Origin: Guillardia theta CCMP2712 | Taxonomy: Eukaryota > Cryptophyceae > Pyrenomonadales > Geminigeraceae | Reading direction: 5' to 3' | NCBI RefSeq assembly: GCF_000315625.1 | Contig: NW_005434623.1 | Coordinates: 410,768-461,323, forward strand | Length of the DNA stretch: 50,556 nt | In this document: positions 18,712 through 33,400 of the stretch, piece by piece | Numbering within the stretch: position 1 is the stretch's first letter | Layout: every line of letters begins with the position of its first letter | Made by a program: the position numbers and the translations under genes | Notes under the pieces: model-generated | The model's database searches: none | Seen by the model: only the letters and a program-made list of their open reading frames with translations | What the model was told of the DNA's origin: nothing

Positions 18712-21700
18712 ATGGGGAAGAAGAAAAGCGTGCAGATGTGCTTTCAACTCGCTCTGTGCCTTCTGGTATTAATGGCGCGAGAATGCGCGGGAGCGGACGG
18801 ATACATTGAGCTGACCAAGGATGGGTTCCGCGTGTCCGACATGGTCACGATGCAAAAGGTTCGGCGAGCTGTTGTTCAGTTCTGTGGGTTTGATGGTTTG
18901 TGATCAGGGGATGGCGATCGAGGGTGACCTGGTGATGAACGGGTACTTCCAGTCCTTCAACTTCACGGCAGAGAGCAGGAACACAGCTTGGGGAGGCTTC
19001 TATGATGGCGAATGCACCCCATCGAGAAAGGGAGCGATCAGGTCCTCGCGAACTTGGTTGACTGCTGTCTTGGCGACTGAGCTTGCTTGTCAGGTGGAGC
19101 TATACAATCTTCGAGTCCTGCGACGGCATTTCCTGGAAGCCGCTGAAGCACTGCTCACGAGACTGTGGGTTTCAACTCCCTCCCCCCTACGAGATCTCAG
19201 GCTGCCAGGAGTACAACTGCACCGAGTATTGCTGCCCTAGAGCAGACTCTATGGATTCTTGCCACGTCGTCTCCTCCTCCTTGAGGCTTTCCTCGACGGA
19301 CGTCATTGTCAACGGCTCTTCCAAGTGCGACATGCTTCTGAAGACGATCTGCAACCCCATGACCAACTTAACCTGCACTGAAGTCGAGATTTCACCAATC
19401 CCCTTCGCTACATCGAAGTGGTACACAACCAGTATCGATCCAGCGTTTCAGCAGACTTTCATCGTCCCAGAGTACAGCGCAGTGAACATCTCTAACTCCT
19501 CTGGCGCAGCTCGTCCCGTGCAGCAGTACACTTGCTCCACTCTAGACTACAACTCCAGCGCCTTCGACTATCTGAAGGCCTTGTACAACAGCAGCGGGTG
19601 GTGGAAGGCAGTGCCAGGAATTCCTCAGGACACAAACGCCGACAGCTTGAACTTCTCATGTTTTGACAAGGTACAGAACGCCGGCTTCGCTGCTGCGCCG
19701 ACGATTTTGAAAGGAGCTATTGGCGACGGACCGGGGAACTACGGTGTATATGAGAAGACAAACAAGTTCGGACCAACCATTCAGATCACTCTGTTCAGCT
19801 ACGTGTATGTTAGTGAAGACCCTACTGCTACCATCGATCTCACATTAGTGAACAATCCTCTGGAGGGCTGGGAGGTCGGGAGCGATATCAGGTTTACCTT
19901 CGAAGTCTCAGCTACCATATCAGGAGTGGTCCTGGACCAGTTGACTGCTGTCTTCGCAACAGTGACAACTTTAGACAAGGAGACGATGAAGATTTCTCTG
20001 ACGACTCCTTACACGCCTGACTCCAAGGCTAGTGTATCGACGTCTATCGGAATCAAAGGAGATGCGTCGTTGGTGATCCCGACTTTCTGCGTTCCCTTCG
20101 GAGGAGGCTGCAAGCCTGGCAACTATACCGGAACAAGCTGCGCCTGGAAGATCTCCTCCCCCAAGAGCTCGTACGTTCAGCTTCAATTCCTCAAGGTCGA
20201 GCTTGCAGACAACGTAGACTCAGTCTACGTCTATGACATCACCGGCCTCCCCGTCTACACAGATACCAACTACCTGAATGGAAACAGATCTGACATCGCC
20301 CCGCTTGCAATCTTCAGTGGCAACATGTCCGCAGCAGCGCTCCAGTCAATGCAGAGCAAGCTTATCAGTCCGTATGGCGGCGAGTTCCTCGTCGTGTTCA
20401 ACAGCGGGCCCACTACGTCAGCATGGGGGTTTGAAGCCGTTTACACCCTGATGCCGAGGCTGGGGAAGATGATCGACGAAGGAATTTTCACGAACCTTCA
20501 GTTCTCGATCGCGTTCCTTGAGTACTACAACGCCAATGTCACGAAGTTGATCTCCCAGTCGGCGAAGGGCAGATATGAATCATTGTACGACACAGGGACT
20601 GGGGTTCTGGGGCCTATGACGGAGGCGGAGCAGTGCTTCCGTTGCTGCTCAAATCTCATCCCGACTCACCCTGTAGTGTACCAGGGCCAGGGCTTCCCAG
20701 TCTTCAACATTCGTCCCAACATCGACCAGGTCGGACGGGACGCTGTCGCTACAAAGATGCTCTCGGCCGCGGTAGACTTGTCGGAGATCCCCGACCTCTG
20801 CAGGTACATGGGCTACCTTCCCGAGCACTACTACAGGACCGGTTATATCTCCCGCTTCCCGACCGGTAAGTTGCTGCTTGCTGTAGATAGCGCAGGACTG
20901 ACTGATTCCTCCAAGGGTCGATCAAAGTTCCGACGGCATTCCCGCTGGGCAAGAGGCCAGTCTGGGGAAAGTACGGCAATACCGACCCGTCGGCGTCCTC
21001 GCAGCCAGTGCGGGAGGCGATCGGGTGGGGGTTGAGCCCCGTGCTGGTCGGGTCGAGGAGCAGCTGGTTGAAGGGATGGGGAGACACTGAGGGGGACCAC
21101 GAGGGCGCGCGGTGGTGGGACGGGGATGGGGCCAACGGCAACGCAGAGCCTGACTGGTCGATCGTCTCTCCTCCGAATCAAGTGGTGGACGAAGTTCGAT
21201 TCAACTTTGACCTGGACCACGGGGACGTTCCCCTCTACAGCTTCGTCGACTCTCAGAGGAGGCTGGTGATCTCGAACGCGTTTGCGCTCTCCACACGATG
21301 CGGCCAGCTGGTCAACAGCAGCTGCGGCGTCTCGTGCGGGGTGAGGGGGACAGGGTTGAACATCCTCCAGTGCCTCGACAACATTCCCTTGACACGATGT
21401 GGCCAGCCGGTGGTGGACATGTGCAACAACGACTGCAAGATGTTGGGCGAGCAGAGGTGTAACGACACGGCAGTGGGACTTGGATCAGTTCGCATCGGGT
21501 CCCAGCACCGTATCCCCTCCGGGTACTTCCAGTTCGGGGTCGGGCGGCCGGACAACCTCCACAAGGACAACATGTTTCTCAGCTTTCAGAGTCTGTCAGA
21601 TACGGGGGCGACTCTAGAGCTGCTGCAGCTCATCAATGATCCTTTCGATGTGAGCAACCATATGATGCTGAACGTCTACCAGCTGCAGCAGATCCTTCCA

Positions 21701-24304
21701 TCCAATGTCCACCTCATCCTGAACAGAATCTTTGACAACATTCCTGCCATGAAATGTTCCCTGATTCCTCCAAACTGTGGGCAAACCACGTCAGCCAAGG
21801 GTTACTTCTCTTCCTACCAGCTCCAGAACCAGAGCTGGCCTTTCTGCCCCCTCTACAACACTTTCAACGACCCCATCTGCAAGCCCAACGCCAACCCCAC
21901 GGCTATCACCGTCTCCGACCTCTTCAAGTTCTACGATCGCAACTCCTCAGGCTACCTGGAGCGACCGGAGATCCTGAGCCTCAGCGCGGACTTGGAAAGT
22001 CGGCGGCAGCTGGTCAAGGAGGAGATCTGGTCAAGAGCGACGAGAGCCCAGAGGGATCTCGTTCGCTTCCAGCCATTGCGATCTGCCGCCGGAGACATCT
22101 TCGGTCTGGAGCTTGACAGCCCTTCTTGTCCCTTCCCCGACTTCTGCCTCGAGACGTTTAACACCAACACCATGCGGGTCAGCTCCTCCCTTGAGCTCCT
22201 CGGCGAGTACATCCAGATCGGGCAGAGCCGCTACGGCAACATCTCCAACTGCTCCAACATCAGCTCCACTGAGTTCTGCTACTGGGACGTCAGGCCGGAG
22301 CCCTTGAGCAGAGTCTTCATAGACGGCCAGATCAACGGGGCCTGTCCCGTGCAGATGTCGGCCAACCATGACTCCTTCAGCACTTCCCTGTGCGTGGAGA
22401 GGACGGACAATGAGAATAAGACGCTGCTGCTTCCCGACACCAACGGCATCGTCGTGCTGACCAGCAACCTCGACGTCGTTCCCTTCGTCCCTGGGCTGAG
22501 AGGGAACAGGACTCTGTTCTTCACAGGTGACATGTATCAGGGGAATATGCTTTGGAAGTACGACAAGTTCGTCAACCAAGACCCCAGACCTCCTGCCCCG
22601 AGGATCGACTGCGCCAACGTGCCCTGCTCCACCTTCCGACCTATGACTACCTTCTCCATCTCCTCGACCACCTTGGTCTGGACCTTGATCGACAGGGACG
22701 TGTACATGAGCTTGAAAGACGTGTACTTGCCTTCACTGCCGTCCTTCAAGAAGTACGTCTGCCTGACGGTCTTGTGCGACATCCAGAACGTCATCAACGA
22801 CATGCAGACCAAGTGGTCCCTGACGCTGAGACGAGACGCAGCGAAGCAGCAGGTGACGGTCAGCGGGTCCGCGATCGCGGCCATCAACGGCATTTATACG
22901 TATGTCAACGAGAGCTTGTACACCAACACGTTGGCCAATGGCAGGCAAATCTTCCTCATGAGGCTTCCAGCAAGAGGTTGAGACCTGTTTACAAAGTCAA
23001 TCCCTTCCCTGCTACATCCTACTTCTTCCACTTCCCAGACTTGCTCCTCCCTCCCTCCCTCCCTCCCTCTCTCTCCCTCCCTCCCTCCCTCCCTCCCTCC
23101 CTCCCTCTTTCTACATTCCAGGTGACATTTTTGCTTCCAGACCTCCAGGGAGGCGTTCCGGCCGCGTCTCGCGGCGAGTTCGGAGGGACTTGTGTAGATC
23201 TCGAGAAGAAGTTCGCGCTAGACTTCAACATCCTCAACCGCCGGTGACCTCTCCTCCTCCTCATCTTACCCACAGGCTGTCTGACACCTGCTACAGCAAG
23301 GAGGGTCAGTGTATGGACCTCAAGGTCTCAGTGATGAACTCTATCCCCTACTGCGGACCTGGATGTACCTTGAACGGGTCAGCAAGTTCTTCCTCCTCTC
23401 CCCGCTGTCCTGACGCTTGCCCTGTGCTCAAACAGCGTGACGGATGCGGCGTCCTATGGGGTGAGAGCAGCGTTGTTGTCGGTCTGCTGGTTGTTTGACA
23501 GCTATTCTGCAGCTGAACGAGACGAACGTCTGCTGTGACTGCGGGGGAGGAAGCACTCCTGCCCACGTGTATGACTTCTTGAGGGTGTACTACATGGAGG
23601 TGAGCGCTACTGACGCAAGGAGGAGGAGAAACGGAAGGGGAAAGAGAGGGAGGGGAGAGACGAGGAGGGAGGGAAGGGAGAGGGAGAGGGAGAGGGAGAG
23701 GGAGAGGGAGAGGGAGAGGGAAAACGGAGTCACTAAAGGAAGGGAAGGCAAAGGAGGAGGAGGAGGAGGAGGAGGAGGAGGAGGGTTCTATCTCACAGAA
23801 TATGACAGGGCAACTGGGATCCAGTCTACAACGGCAGCAGCGGCGCGTGGGGTCAATGGCAGACGCTGTCTACCGTACGCAAGACTCTCTTCAACCTGGT
23901 GGAGCCGCAGCCGAGTTGCTGTACAAGTGAGCGACGAGCCTTCCCTGCTTCTCTTCCTCACTCCTCCCACCCCAGGCGGAGTAGCCGCGAACCCCATGGC
24001 ATGCTCGGGATGCTCGCTGGACAGGTCAAGCTGAGGTTGTGCAGCGCAGCTAGACGGCTGACTCGTGCGGCAGTTACACTACCATGCTTGACTACCTCAC
24101 CCTGCACTCCAACGCCGAGATCAACGTCTTGAACATGGCCACTCAGGTGATGCTACTGGCGTCGTTGACCTGGTTTTGACTTTCGACGACTCCAGCAAAC
24201 GACCAGCGGCGGTCAGTTCCCTGTGACAGGCGTCGAGTCTTGCTACCTCTGTTGCCACCTTCCTGCAGCAGCTGAAGTCAAACCGAAGTCTGCCGCGGTA
24301 TGAG

Positions 24305-24354
<50 letters not shown>

Positions 24355-27300
24355 AGATCCTGATCCTGCTCCTGCTTTCGCTCTCGCTCGTTACCCCTCG
24401 CTCCTCCTCTTCGTGACATCGATCTTCAGGGGGTTAACGTCGCTTCCTCCATGTGCGAGTGGGTGGAGGTGTCTGGGTTGTACGTCCAGAAGAACCTGGA
24501 AGGTTTCTACCAGCAGATGTACCCGCTCGGCGATCTTGACCCAGGCAGCCAAGGACGACCAGTGTACCGCCACAGCTCCGGTCCTTCCCTTGTCTATCCT
24601 AAAACTCACACTGAAGGCTCGTCCTCCAGGTCGCTTCTACCTCTTCTTCCTCGCAAGGGCCTGCACCCATCTCAACAAGGCCCTCTGCCCTGCCCAGCAG
24701 CCCGCCTGGGTCGTGGCTGACACGTTGGGAACGGACTCGGCGCGCTTGATCGCGTACCAGGTCACCGACGGGCCAGGGCAGGTGACGACGGAGTGGCAGG
24801 AGTTCGACGGTTCCCTATACGCGCAGCGCAACTTCACGCTCGAGAGCCCCATCACGGTTCAGTGCACGCAAGGCAATGTCGGGCAGCAGAGCGAGCGGCC
24901 GATGCCGCTGTGGTCAGAGCCAGTGCACGAGCGACTGCTCAACTATACGACGGGCGTGGGTTTCGTGGATCCATCCGAGCATCACAAGCTCACACTCCCC
25001 GACACCTTGGTGCCTTGACTAGCTCCCGTCTTCTCCTCTTCTTGCGATGGCTGCTCCAGCGCTCCTTCTCTCCTGCTCCTTCTTCCTCCATCCCTTGCTC
25101 ACTCTTTCTCGTCTCTTCCCTCTCTCCTCTCCTTCCCTCTTCCTCTCCCTCCCTCTCCCCGTCATTCCGTTGCCCTTCCCATCGTTTGACCGCTTCGTCT
25201 CTGTCACTTACATCTCCCTCAGGGAACAGTCGTCGCCACCGGCGCATCCGAGCTGATCACGAGGCTCGGAACCCTCGTCTCTCCCATCGTCTCGCAGGCC
25301 AGCGCGCAGGACCTGACGAGGGTTCAGTTTGGGGTGGAGTGGCAGTACGTGAATGCAACGGAGAGGACCAACACCTTGAGCGGGAGGTACGTCATGGACA
25401 TGGCGTACTGCTACTTCAACAGGAGCGTCAGTCTCACTGCCAAGAGCAGGTAGCTCCTCCACCTCATGTCTTCAGTCACTGTGTTGACGCATGTTGCCTG
25501 CAGCAAGACCGTCGATGTTTGTGACCCCAGGACGGCGTTTGCCCTTCCTCTGGCCGATCGCTTCCTCTATGACTGCCAGCACCTCTTCTCGCTCGCTGGG
25601 CTCGACAACTCCAGTGTCATCATCCTCCAGTCTGACTGCGACAACTGTCTCTTCTGGTTCCCTATCAAGGAGGTTCTAGTCGGCAGCTTCTGCAAGGACA
25701 GTCTCGGTCGGATCACTAACATTACCTGCGAAGTTGGCGTGTCCAAGTGCGATTGTGTAGACGCGTACGAGCCGTTCGACGAGGTCGAGTACGCCAACCG
25801 CCTTCCAAACAACCGATCGAAGATCGTCCTCAGCGAGAATGTCTCGATCGAGTACGAGGTTGTGAAGGTCTGGGAGGGAGAGACGTTTTCAGTTACAGCC
25901 AGCTACCGTTCCAACAGCACCTACAAGCTCTGCCCCGCCTCCCCTTTGGCTCAGTCGACCTTCTCCTTCGGGTTTGCCCGCATCGAGACTCAGGTGGAAG
26001 CGAAAGTCGCAGTCGGCACCATCACACTTGACGAGGCGGTGGCCTCCCTCAACCAGCAGCTCGATCTCCAGCTGGGCAATCGGACCGTCCTGATCCGCTT
26101 CTCGCTCGATCGCCCCGGGCTGGGCTGGCGCACGCACGAGGCCGGAAATCCCATCCCCATCCCTGACCTGTTGGACCGGCAGAGGAATCAGACGGCGCTT
26201 TTACCAGGAGGAGAGGCGTACGATGGGTACGGGAGGTGCGGGGATCTCGACTCGGCCTCCTCCTACGACCCGGGCAAGTTCTTCTGCCCCTCGACGTCGC
26301 GAGTTGTTCAGCTGCAGACAGCAGTCTTCAACGCCTCGGGTCGGAGGTTTGCCAGCGACCTTGTTGCCGTCAAGTGGCACTCCAGCGCTCAGAGCTCGCT
26401 CCCTGCCAGCGACATCCCAGTGACGAAGCTGCTCAACTTCTACAGCATCGAGCAGTACGGACTGAGCGGGAGCGAGATCACGTTCCCTCTCGCGCAGGCA
26501 GCCAACACCTCCAACAGTGTCAAGGGCTCTACAGCAGACGAGCGCGGACAGCCGCTCATGAACAATACCGTGCACGTTCCCAGCTCTGCCGACGGAGTTG
26601 TGCTGTCAACGGGGAACCTGGTCGACATCAACAACTTGACTAGCTCGATGACGAGCTTCGCCGTCAACGCGCTCAAGGAAGCCTCCGCCGCCAAGGCCGT
26701 GCAGCTGCACGACTGGCTTGACTTCGGCCAGTCAGTGTCGGGCTACTCCTACATCGGGAGAACCTCGAGGATCTTCAACCCGATCTCTTACCCGGGGCCC
26801 GGCCGGGAGCTGGTGACAGCAGCCGAGCAGGTGCACCCCTACCTGGCCGACTTCGACCTGCAGGCTCTCCATGCTGCACTCAAAGATGACGTGGTGGACG
26901 GGGTAATGAAGAGCATGGGGACTCTGGTGGAGAAGCCCCCTTGGACGGCAGCCAGGGCTCAGATGCTCCAGCTGTTCTCCAGCAAGATCAGCGCGACGTT
27001 TGCGGGGTATGCGACCAGCGCCTTCTTCAGCAGGCTGGAGGAGTACGCGGCGGGAGGAGGGGCAGTCACTGGCATCGACTTCTTCGGCCTCAATTCCAAG
27101 GCCGTCAGGCTCGGCCAGTCCAGGTTCTCGTCTGGCGTCAGGCTGGTGCCGGACAGCCCGGAGGGAGTGGGGAAGCTCGCGCTGAACCTGAGCTCGCTGC
27201 CGAGCTCGAGCTCACAGGTGAGAGCGGGAGGAGAGTCGACGAGATGAACTGAAGGAGGTCCAGGTGTCCAAGAGGACCATCTTGAATTTCGAGCAGGTCA

Positions 27301-27407
27301 GTCTTGCAAGTTGTGATGTGTTGCTGTTGTTGCTTTGACGATGACAACGGATGTTATGTGGAAATGTAGATTATGATGATGACAACGACGATGACAATGA
27401 CAAGGAA

Positions 27408-27440
<33 letters not shown>

Positions 27441-30400
27441 AGTGGTGGTGGTGGTGGTGGTGATGACGATGATGATGATGACAAAGAGTGGTAGAAAATT
27501 CTTGACTGATAGTCGTCGCAGTTTCAGAAGCATCGTCCGGGGCTCGATAAATTCACTGGAAGCTCCTGGTTTGGCAGCAAGCAGTATCGACAGGACCAAG
27601 GAAGATTCGCCAATATTTCCTTCCTCAAAGTGCCGGCAGTGCAAGGTAATTCTCCTCCTTCTTCCTTTCTTCCCCTCCTCTGTCCACCTCGCCCCTCTCC
27701 CCTCTCCCCTCCTCTCCCCTCCTTCCCCTCTCCCCTCTCGCCCCTCTCCCCTCCTCTCCCCTCTCCCCTCCTCTCCCCTCCTTCCCTTCTCCCCTCCTCT
27801 TCTGCCAGGTCTGATTCTGCCGCGCAGGTTCGATCGTCACCACGGGGAACCTGGAGGACATCTCGGCGAGCTCAGGAGCGATCACGAGCGTCCACGTTAG
27901 TAACGACGTTGTGTTCCATGACACCGTCAGGCTGGGAGACAACTTCTTCCTGGGTGACCAGCTCCATATGCTCATTGCGCAGACGAGCGTGTGCGACGGG
28001 GTCTTGATGCCAGCAACCTCCCTTGCTGTCGGGGAGGGCATCGGGAGGGGGACGTGCTTCAAGAGCTTCAAGGGTGCTGTTAGCTGGGAGTCAGCCCAGC
28101 AGAGCTGCCGGGAGTGGGGAGGCTTCCTGGCCGTCTTCGCTGACCCGCAAACTCAAAGTTTCGCTCGCTCCAGGCTTAACTTGCAGGGGAGCAACTGGGT
28201 TGGGCTGTCCAGCAGAGACTACCCCACCGTGTGGGTGTGGAGGGGGCAGGGGATACCCGACGTGTACTTGAGCTCGAGTCAGATCAGCACGTCGCTGCTG
28301 ATGGATGCCACGGTGTCGTTCAGCAGGAGGTGCGGGGCCATGGACAGCAACAGCAACTGGAACGCCTTTGACTGCTCTTCCTCCCTTCCCTACGTCTGCC
28401 AGCGGCCTGATATGCCACTTGCCGCCATGAGCTACTCAAAGGGGTACGAGACGTGCGGCAACTCGTTCCATGCTGAGGGCTGCGGCAACTCGGCGACGCA
28501 TCTAGGGTTTCAGATCAAGGGGTTGGTGGACCCCAACATCTCTTTGATCGAGTTCCCCGTTGTCAACTCAGGAGTCGTCATTACCACCGGCAATCTACAG
28601 GACTTGACCTTCCTCGATCTTGACTACCTGTACCTCAACGGTACCCGAGCTTCTTGATCTCTTGCTCGTTTGACGTTTTTCTTTTGCAGCATCTGCCAAC
28701 TTGATGGGGCAGGTCACCCTTGGGTCCAACATCACGCACTACAACAAGCCGTTCCCCATCACCCCGATCTCTTTCCAGGGATACCTCATTGGAGACTGTA
28801 AGTTCAACTCCTCCTCCTACTTCTCCTCTAGTTTTCCCTCCTCCTGCTTCCCTTCCTCCGCCCACAACCTACATCTTTCCTCCTCCATCTTTCCTCCTTC
28901 TTCTTCTCCTCATGATGAGGATGATGATGATGATGATCATCATCATCATCTCAATCACCACAATCATCGCCACCACCACCACCACCACCACCATCGTAAT
29001 GTTATCATCATCATCACCATCACCATCACCATCACAATCCTCCTCCTCCTCCTCCTCCTTCTCATCATCATCATCATCATCATCATGCACCACCACACTT
29101 CATCCTCATCATCCTGATCTCCCTCGCAGTTGTCTTCAAGAACAGCATGGCTGACAGCTACAGCACCATCATCTTCGAGCCTCCCGATGGCCCTCGCACC
29201 ATTGTCTTCCCGGACGAGAGCGGTACCGTCATCACCACCGGCAACCTGGAGGACATTGACAACAACGTCGGGCTAAGGGGGCAGGACCCCATCATTGTCC
29301 ATCACACTCTTATAGACTATACCACCACCCTACAAGGGGTGGAGGTTCCCAACCCCTGGCTGATCGTTGACTTCGCCGCCGCTGGCTCCCGCGAGTCTCT
29401 TTCCCTCGGCCTCGTCCCCGTGCCGCTCCCTCCAGGATCCTCCAAGGGCAGGTGACGCTGCTGCCGTCCCCTCTTCCTTCTTACCTCCTTCTTCCTCCCT
29501 CCTCTTCCCCTCCCCCCCCCCCACCTCCTCCTCCTACCCCTTTCTCACTTTCCCCTTCCTCTCACTTCCTTCCCCTTGACCTCCCTCCTCCTCTTGACTC
29601 CAACCACAGTACGACCGTCGACTCCTCCTCCCCACGCGGCATCTGGTATCTCGTCGACCTGGGGCCCGACGGCAAGTTTCGAGACGGAGACGACATAGCC
29701 TACTACATGGAAAACACAACAAACTTGGGAGGGGGAAGGAGGCCGCTGACCGGCTGGACTGTCCCCTGCAGCCCCTTCGACACTATCACCATCGGCGTCT
29801 GCGCTCCCACCGACTGGGTCGACAGCTCCTACGACTTTCTCCACTGGGAGGAGTACCACGTTGATCTCGTCGGAGCCTCTCCTCGTCCTAGGATCGTTCC
29901 TGCTGGCACCAGCGTCTGCCCCTCAGCTTCGAACGATCAGGCCTTCATTGCCGGCGAGACTCTCCGCTATGCCACCCCCACCCAGCCGCTCACGACCTGG
30001 GACGACTCGCTCTACGAACCTTCCTTCCGCAACTGCAGCTACGTCATCTCAGGCGCTGGGTCCGCGGAGGTGAACGGGAGGTACGTGTACGCGGGGAAGA
30101 ACGACAACGTGGCTCGCTTCCGCAAGGAAGGGTCGAACATCTACCTGTTCCGATGGGGCAGCATGAACCAACGTATCACCTTCCCCGATGCCACAGGTGA
30201 CGTCGTGCTTGTTCCTCTCTCCTGCTGACGGTGTGCTGGGACAGGTATCGTCATCACGACCGGCAACCCCAACGACCTTGTTTTCACCAAGATCTCCCTG
30301 CTCAGTTTGGACCTGGACGCTGACAACTACGTCGGGTCCCTTGTGTCTCCCCTCACTGACTCCGGGTTCACCGTGATCTCCTTCGACAAGTACGAGTCCG

Positions 30401-33400
30401 TCATCGTCGGCAAGATGCAGTTCGCCAACCGAGCATGCCAGGGGTCGACTTGCTACCCCTTCCCCACGACAGCCCTGCACATCATTCCTCCTACCGTCAA
30501 GGACCTGACCACCATCGGCACTGCCGACTGGATCCCGGAGTTGTGCCGCGGGAAGGGCGTGCAGGAGCAGCTGGAGAAGTGCAACTACTGCACAGCAGGG
30601 GACGAGTGCGCATACAAGAGAGAGCTCCTGTTCCCCGACGCTAGCGGCACCGTCATCACCACAGGGAACATGCAGAACCTCCCGGCCGTCGCCATCCCCT
30701 ACAACGCACTCTCCGTCGGGGCCAACGCTGCCATGGAAGGAGACGTGACGCTGGGCAACCCGACGCCCGAGCTCGTGACGCCCGGCCTGCTGTTCAAGGC
30801 CCCCGAGTACCTGAGGGAGAGCAGGACCGTCACGTGCGACGGGTTCGAACACCACGACGAGAGGTGTGTCAGGGGGTCCGGGCACTTGGACGTGAACGAG
30901 GACGGGATCAAACGCAATGCCGTCATGATGTACACCAGCATGGCGGGAGAGACTGGGCTGACCTTCAAGCCTGCCTTCGACGTCGCTTCCAAGGTCCAGT
31001 ACCAGGGAGGCACCAAGTTCGCTGCCCCTGACATGGAAGGGATCGATGCGGCTCTAGAGTTCTTCCTGACCCAGGGCTCGCAGAGGCTCAAGATCCCCGT
31101 GCAAGACTCCAGCTCCTACGTACTCAACAAGGACTTCACCAGCACCCACAACGTCCTCCTGCACTCCCTGCGGCCCTCCAGGCGCGACATGTACCTTGGA
31201 GCCCAGGATATCGTGACTGTCCCCCAAGGATGGTTGATGCAGCTGGACGTGCTGCTCGCCAACCGCACCTACTGCTTCCTTCAGGGAGCTCTGTGCTCCT
31301 CCTCATCCTCCTGCGACAGCCCGATGCTCCAGAGCCCTTGCTCGTCCGAGCTCTACCGCTATGACATCCTCCTCGTGGCCAACACAACCTCTGACAAGTG
31401 TCTCCTTGCGGGCGTCAAGAGCGACTCAAAGATTGACATGCTGCAGAACCTGACGAGTCTCGTAACCTCCGCGTCGTCCATTCCCCTTGTCGTAACCAGG
31501 AAGAGCGTCCGACAACTCGAGCTGTTCGGATCGAGCTGGATTCTCAGCTCGATCTGCCGGGAGGACGGACAGTCTGCGAGTCCTATGTTCGGGTCCAGCT
31601 CATTGCAAGGTACAGTCAGGTTCTCAGCTCGCTCGCCCCTCGTCAGCCCTGCAGCTGGGCAATATGCCCTGCCCGAGGTGATCGCGTGGGTGAACAACAG
31701 GACCAACGACTTTGCGGGGAGCTTCGGAGCAGAGGTGAAGTTCAACTTAAGGGAGCCGGGCAAGTACGAGGACGGGGAGCTTGCGGCCCGGCCGTTCGTG
31801 GAGGTCATGGGCATGTTTGACAGCAGCGTCCAGAGTTTACAGAACTCGCTGACACTGCGCAGCAACTCGAACTTCATGCGCCTCCTCGGGTTCGATGCTG
31901 ACAGCGTCGCCCTCGTGCCTCCCTCGCCCTCCTCCTGCCAGTTTGACGACCAGGGCTGCTCCAGCTACCTCCGATCGAAGTCCTGCAACGTGTACGACAC
32001 GTGTCGGTTCCCGTTCATTACCAGGAGCACACAGGCACTCAATGTTTCCTCCCTTCCCCTCGAAGACTCCGTGCTCGCCTTCGTGCAGACCGTAACGCCC
32101 GAGCGCTGCTTCTCGATCTTGCAGGAGCAGAGCATAAACATCACCGGTTCGCAAGGCATCCATGACAGGCAGGAGCTGCGCAGGTGGCTGATAGAGCGAG
32201 GAGCCTTCCTGCCGACGCTCAGGAGAGGAGACGCCTACGAGACGCCTGTACCCTCCAACCTCCCGCAAGAGCTGTCAAACGTGAGCGACTGCAGTCTCAG
32301 TACGCATGTCACCATCCCCGCCGGCTCCTTCCTCGCCTTCGACTACAGCAGCCGCCCCATCTCCCCCTCCCTCCTTAGGATCGCTCCCTGCAGCCCCTCC
32401 AGCAGCATCGTCCAGTGGGTCCTCGAGGGTTCCAACTCAGGCCCGCACGAGGGGTTCCAGCCCGTCAACCTGCTTGTCAACCAGCAGATGGACAGCTGGG
32501 GAGGGGCGTACGTCTCGAACAAGGTTGACACGGTGTCAACGCAGACGTACAAGTGGCTGAGGATCGTCCCGACCCCAATGCAGGAGGCATGCTACGCCGA
32601 GGTCGAGGTGCACGAGGGGGAGGTGATGGTGGACATGGCGAGGCAGACGTGCGGGAGGAGGAGCTTCTTCATCAACTCTTCCTCCCTCGTCGATCCGAAC
32701 AACAACCTGACCGCATTCGTCCTCAAGTGCGCGTCCTACAACCTCTTCCCCAGGATCGACAGGATGGAGGACGTTGTCCTCGGATACGACAGCGGCGTCG
32801 TCCTGACAACTGGAAACTTCGAGGATGTGACCAGCGATGCTGGGGCGATGACGAGCTTGAGCGTCAAGTACGACGTGGAGATCAGTGGAGACTTCTCGGT
32901 TGGGACGGGAGCAGGAGCAAGAGGGAGCGGTGACATGGACTCTTCAAATCCTTCCATGGTGTTCAACTCTCTGATCAAGGACTCGCTCTCGTTCAAGTTC
33001 TCCTCAGCAGAGCAGACTCGAACGACGGTGCAGGTGGACCAGGGCATCGGAGACGCCGTCTTCCTCCTCGAGGACATCTCGGGCACGATCCTGACCGCCG
33101 ACCGCATGTCCAACCTCAACGATCTCAACGTTCTGACGCAGGGGACCGTAGCAGGCATGCTGAGCACCCTCGGAGACGTTCAGTTCGGGGATGTGAACGC
33201 TGCCTCCTCCATCTCCCTCCTCAGCCCCATCAGCGGGAGGGAGGCGATGAAGTTCTCCGGCAAGTCGCACGCCAGCGGCACGAAGACCATCCTGTCTCCC
33301 TCCAGCCTCAGCCTCCCCTCCTCCCTCCTGGTCCTGCCGGACGCATCGGGCTCGCTGCTGACAGCAGGAAACTTTCCCTCCACTATCTACAACGTCACGT

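Noticed and set aside
24793-25524. A 243-codon frame overlapping the fibre gene exons
   Set aside because: It crosses two exons and an intron in the wrong frame; the other frame has the Cys, Trp and LPDT motif expected of the fibre repeats.
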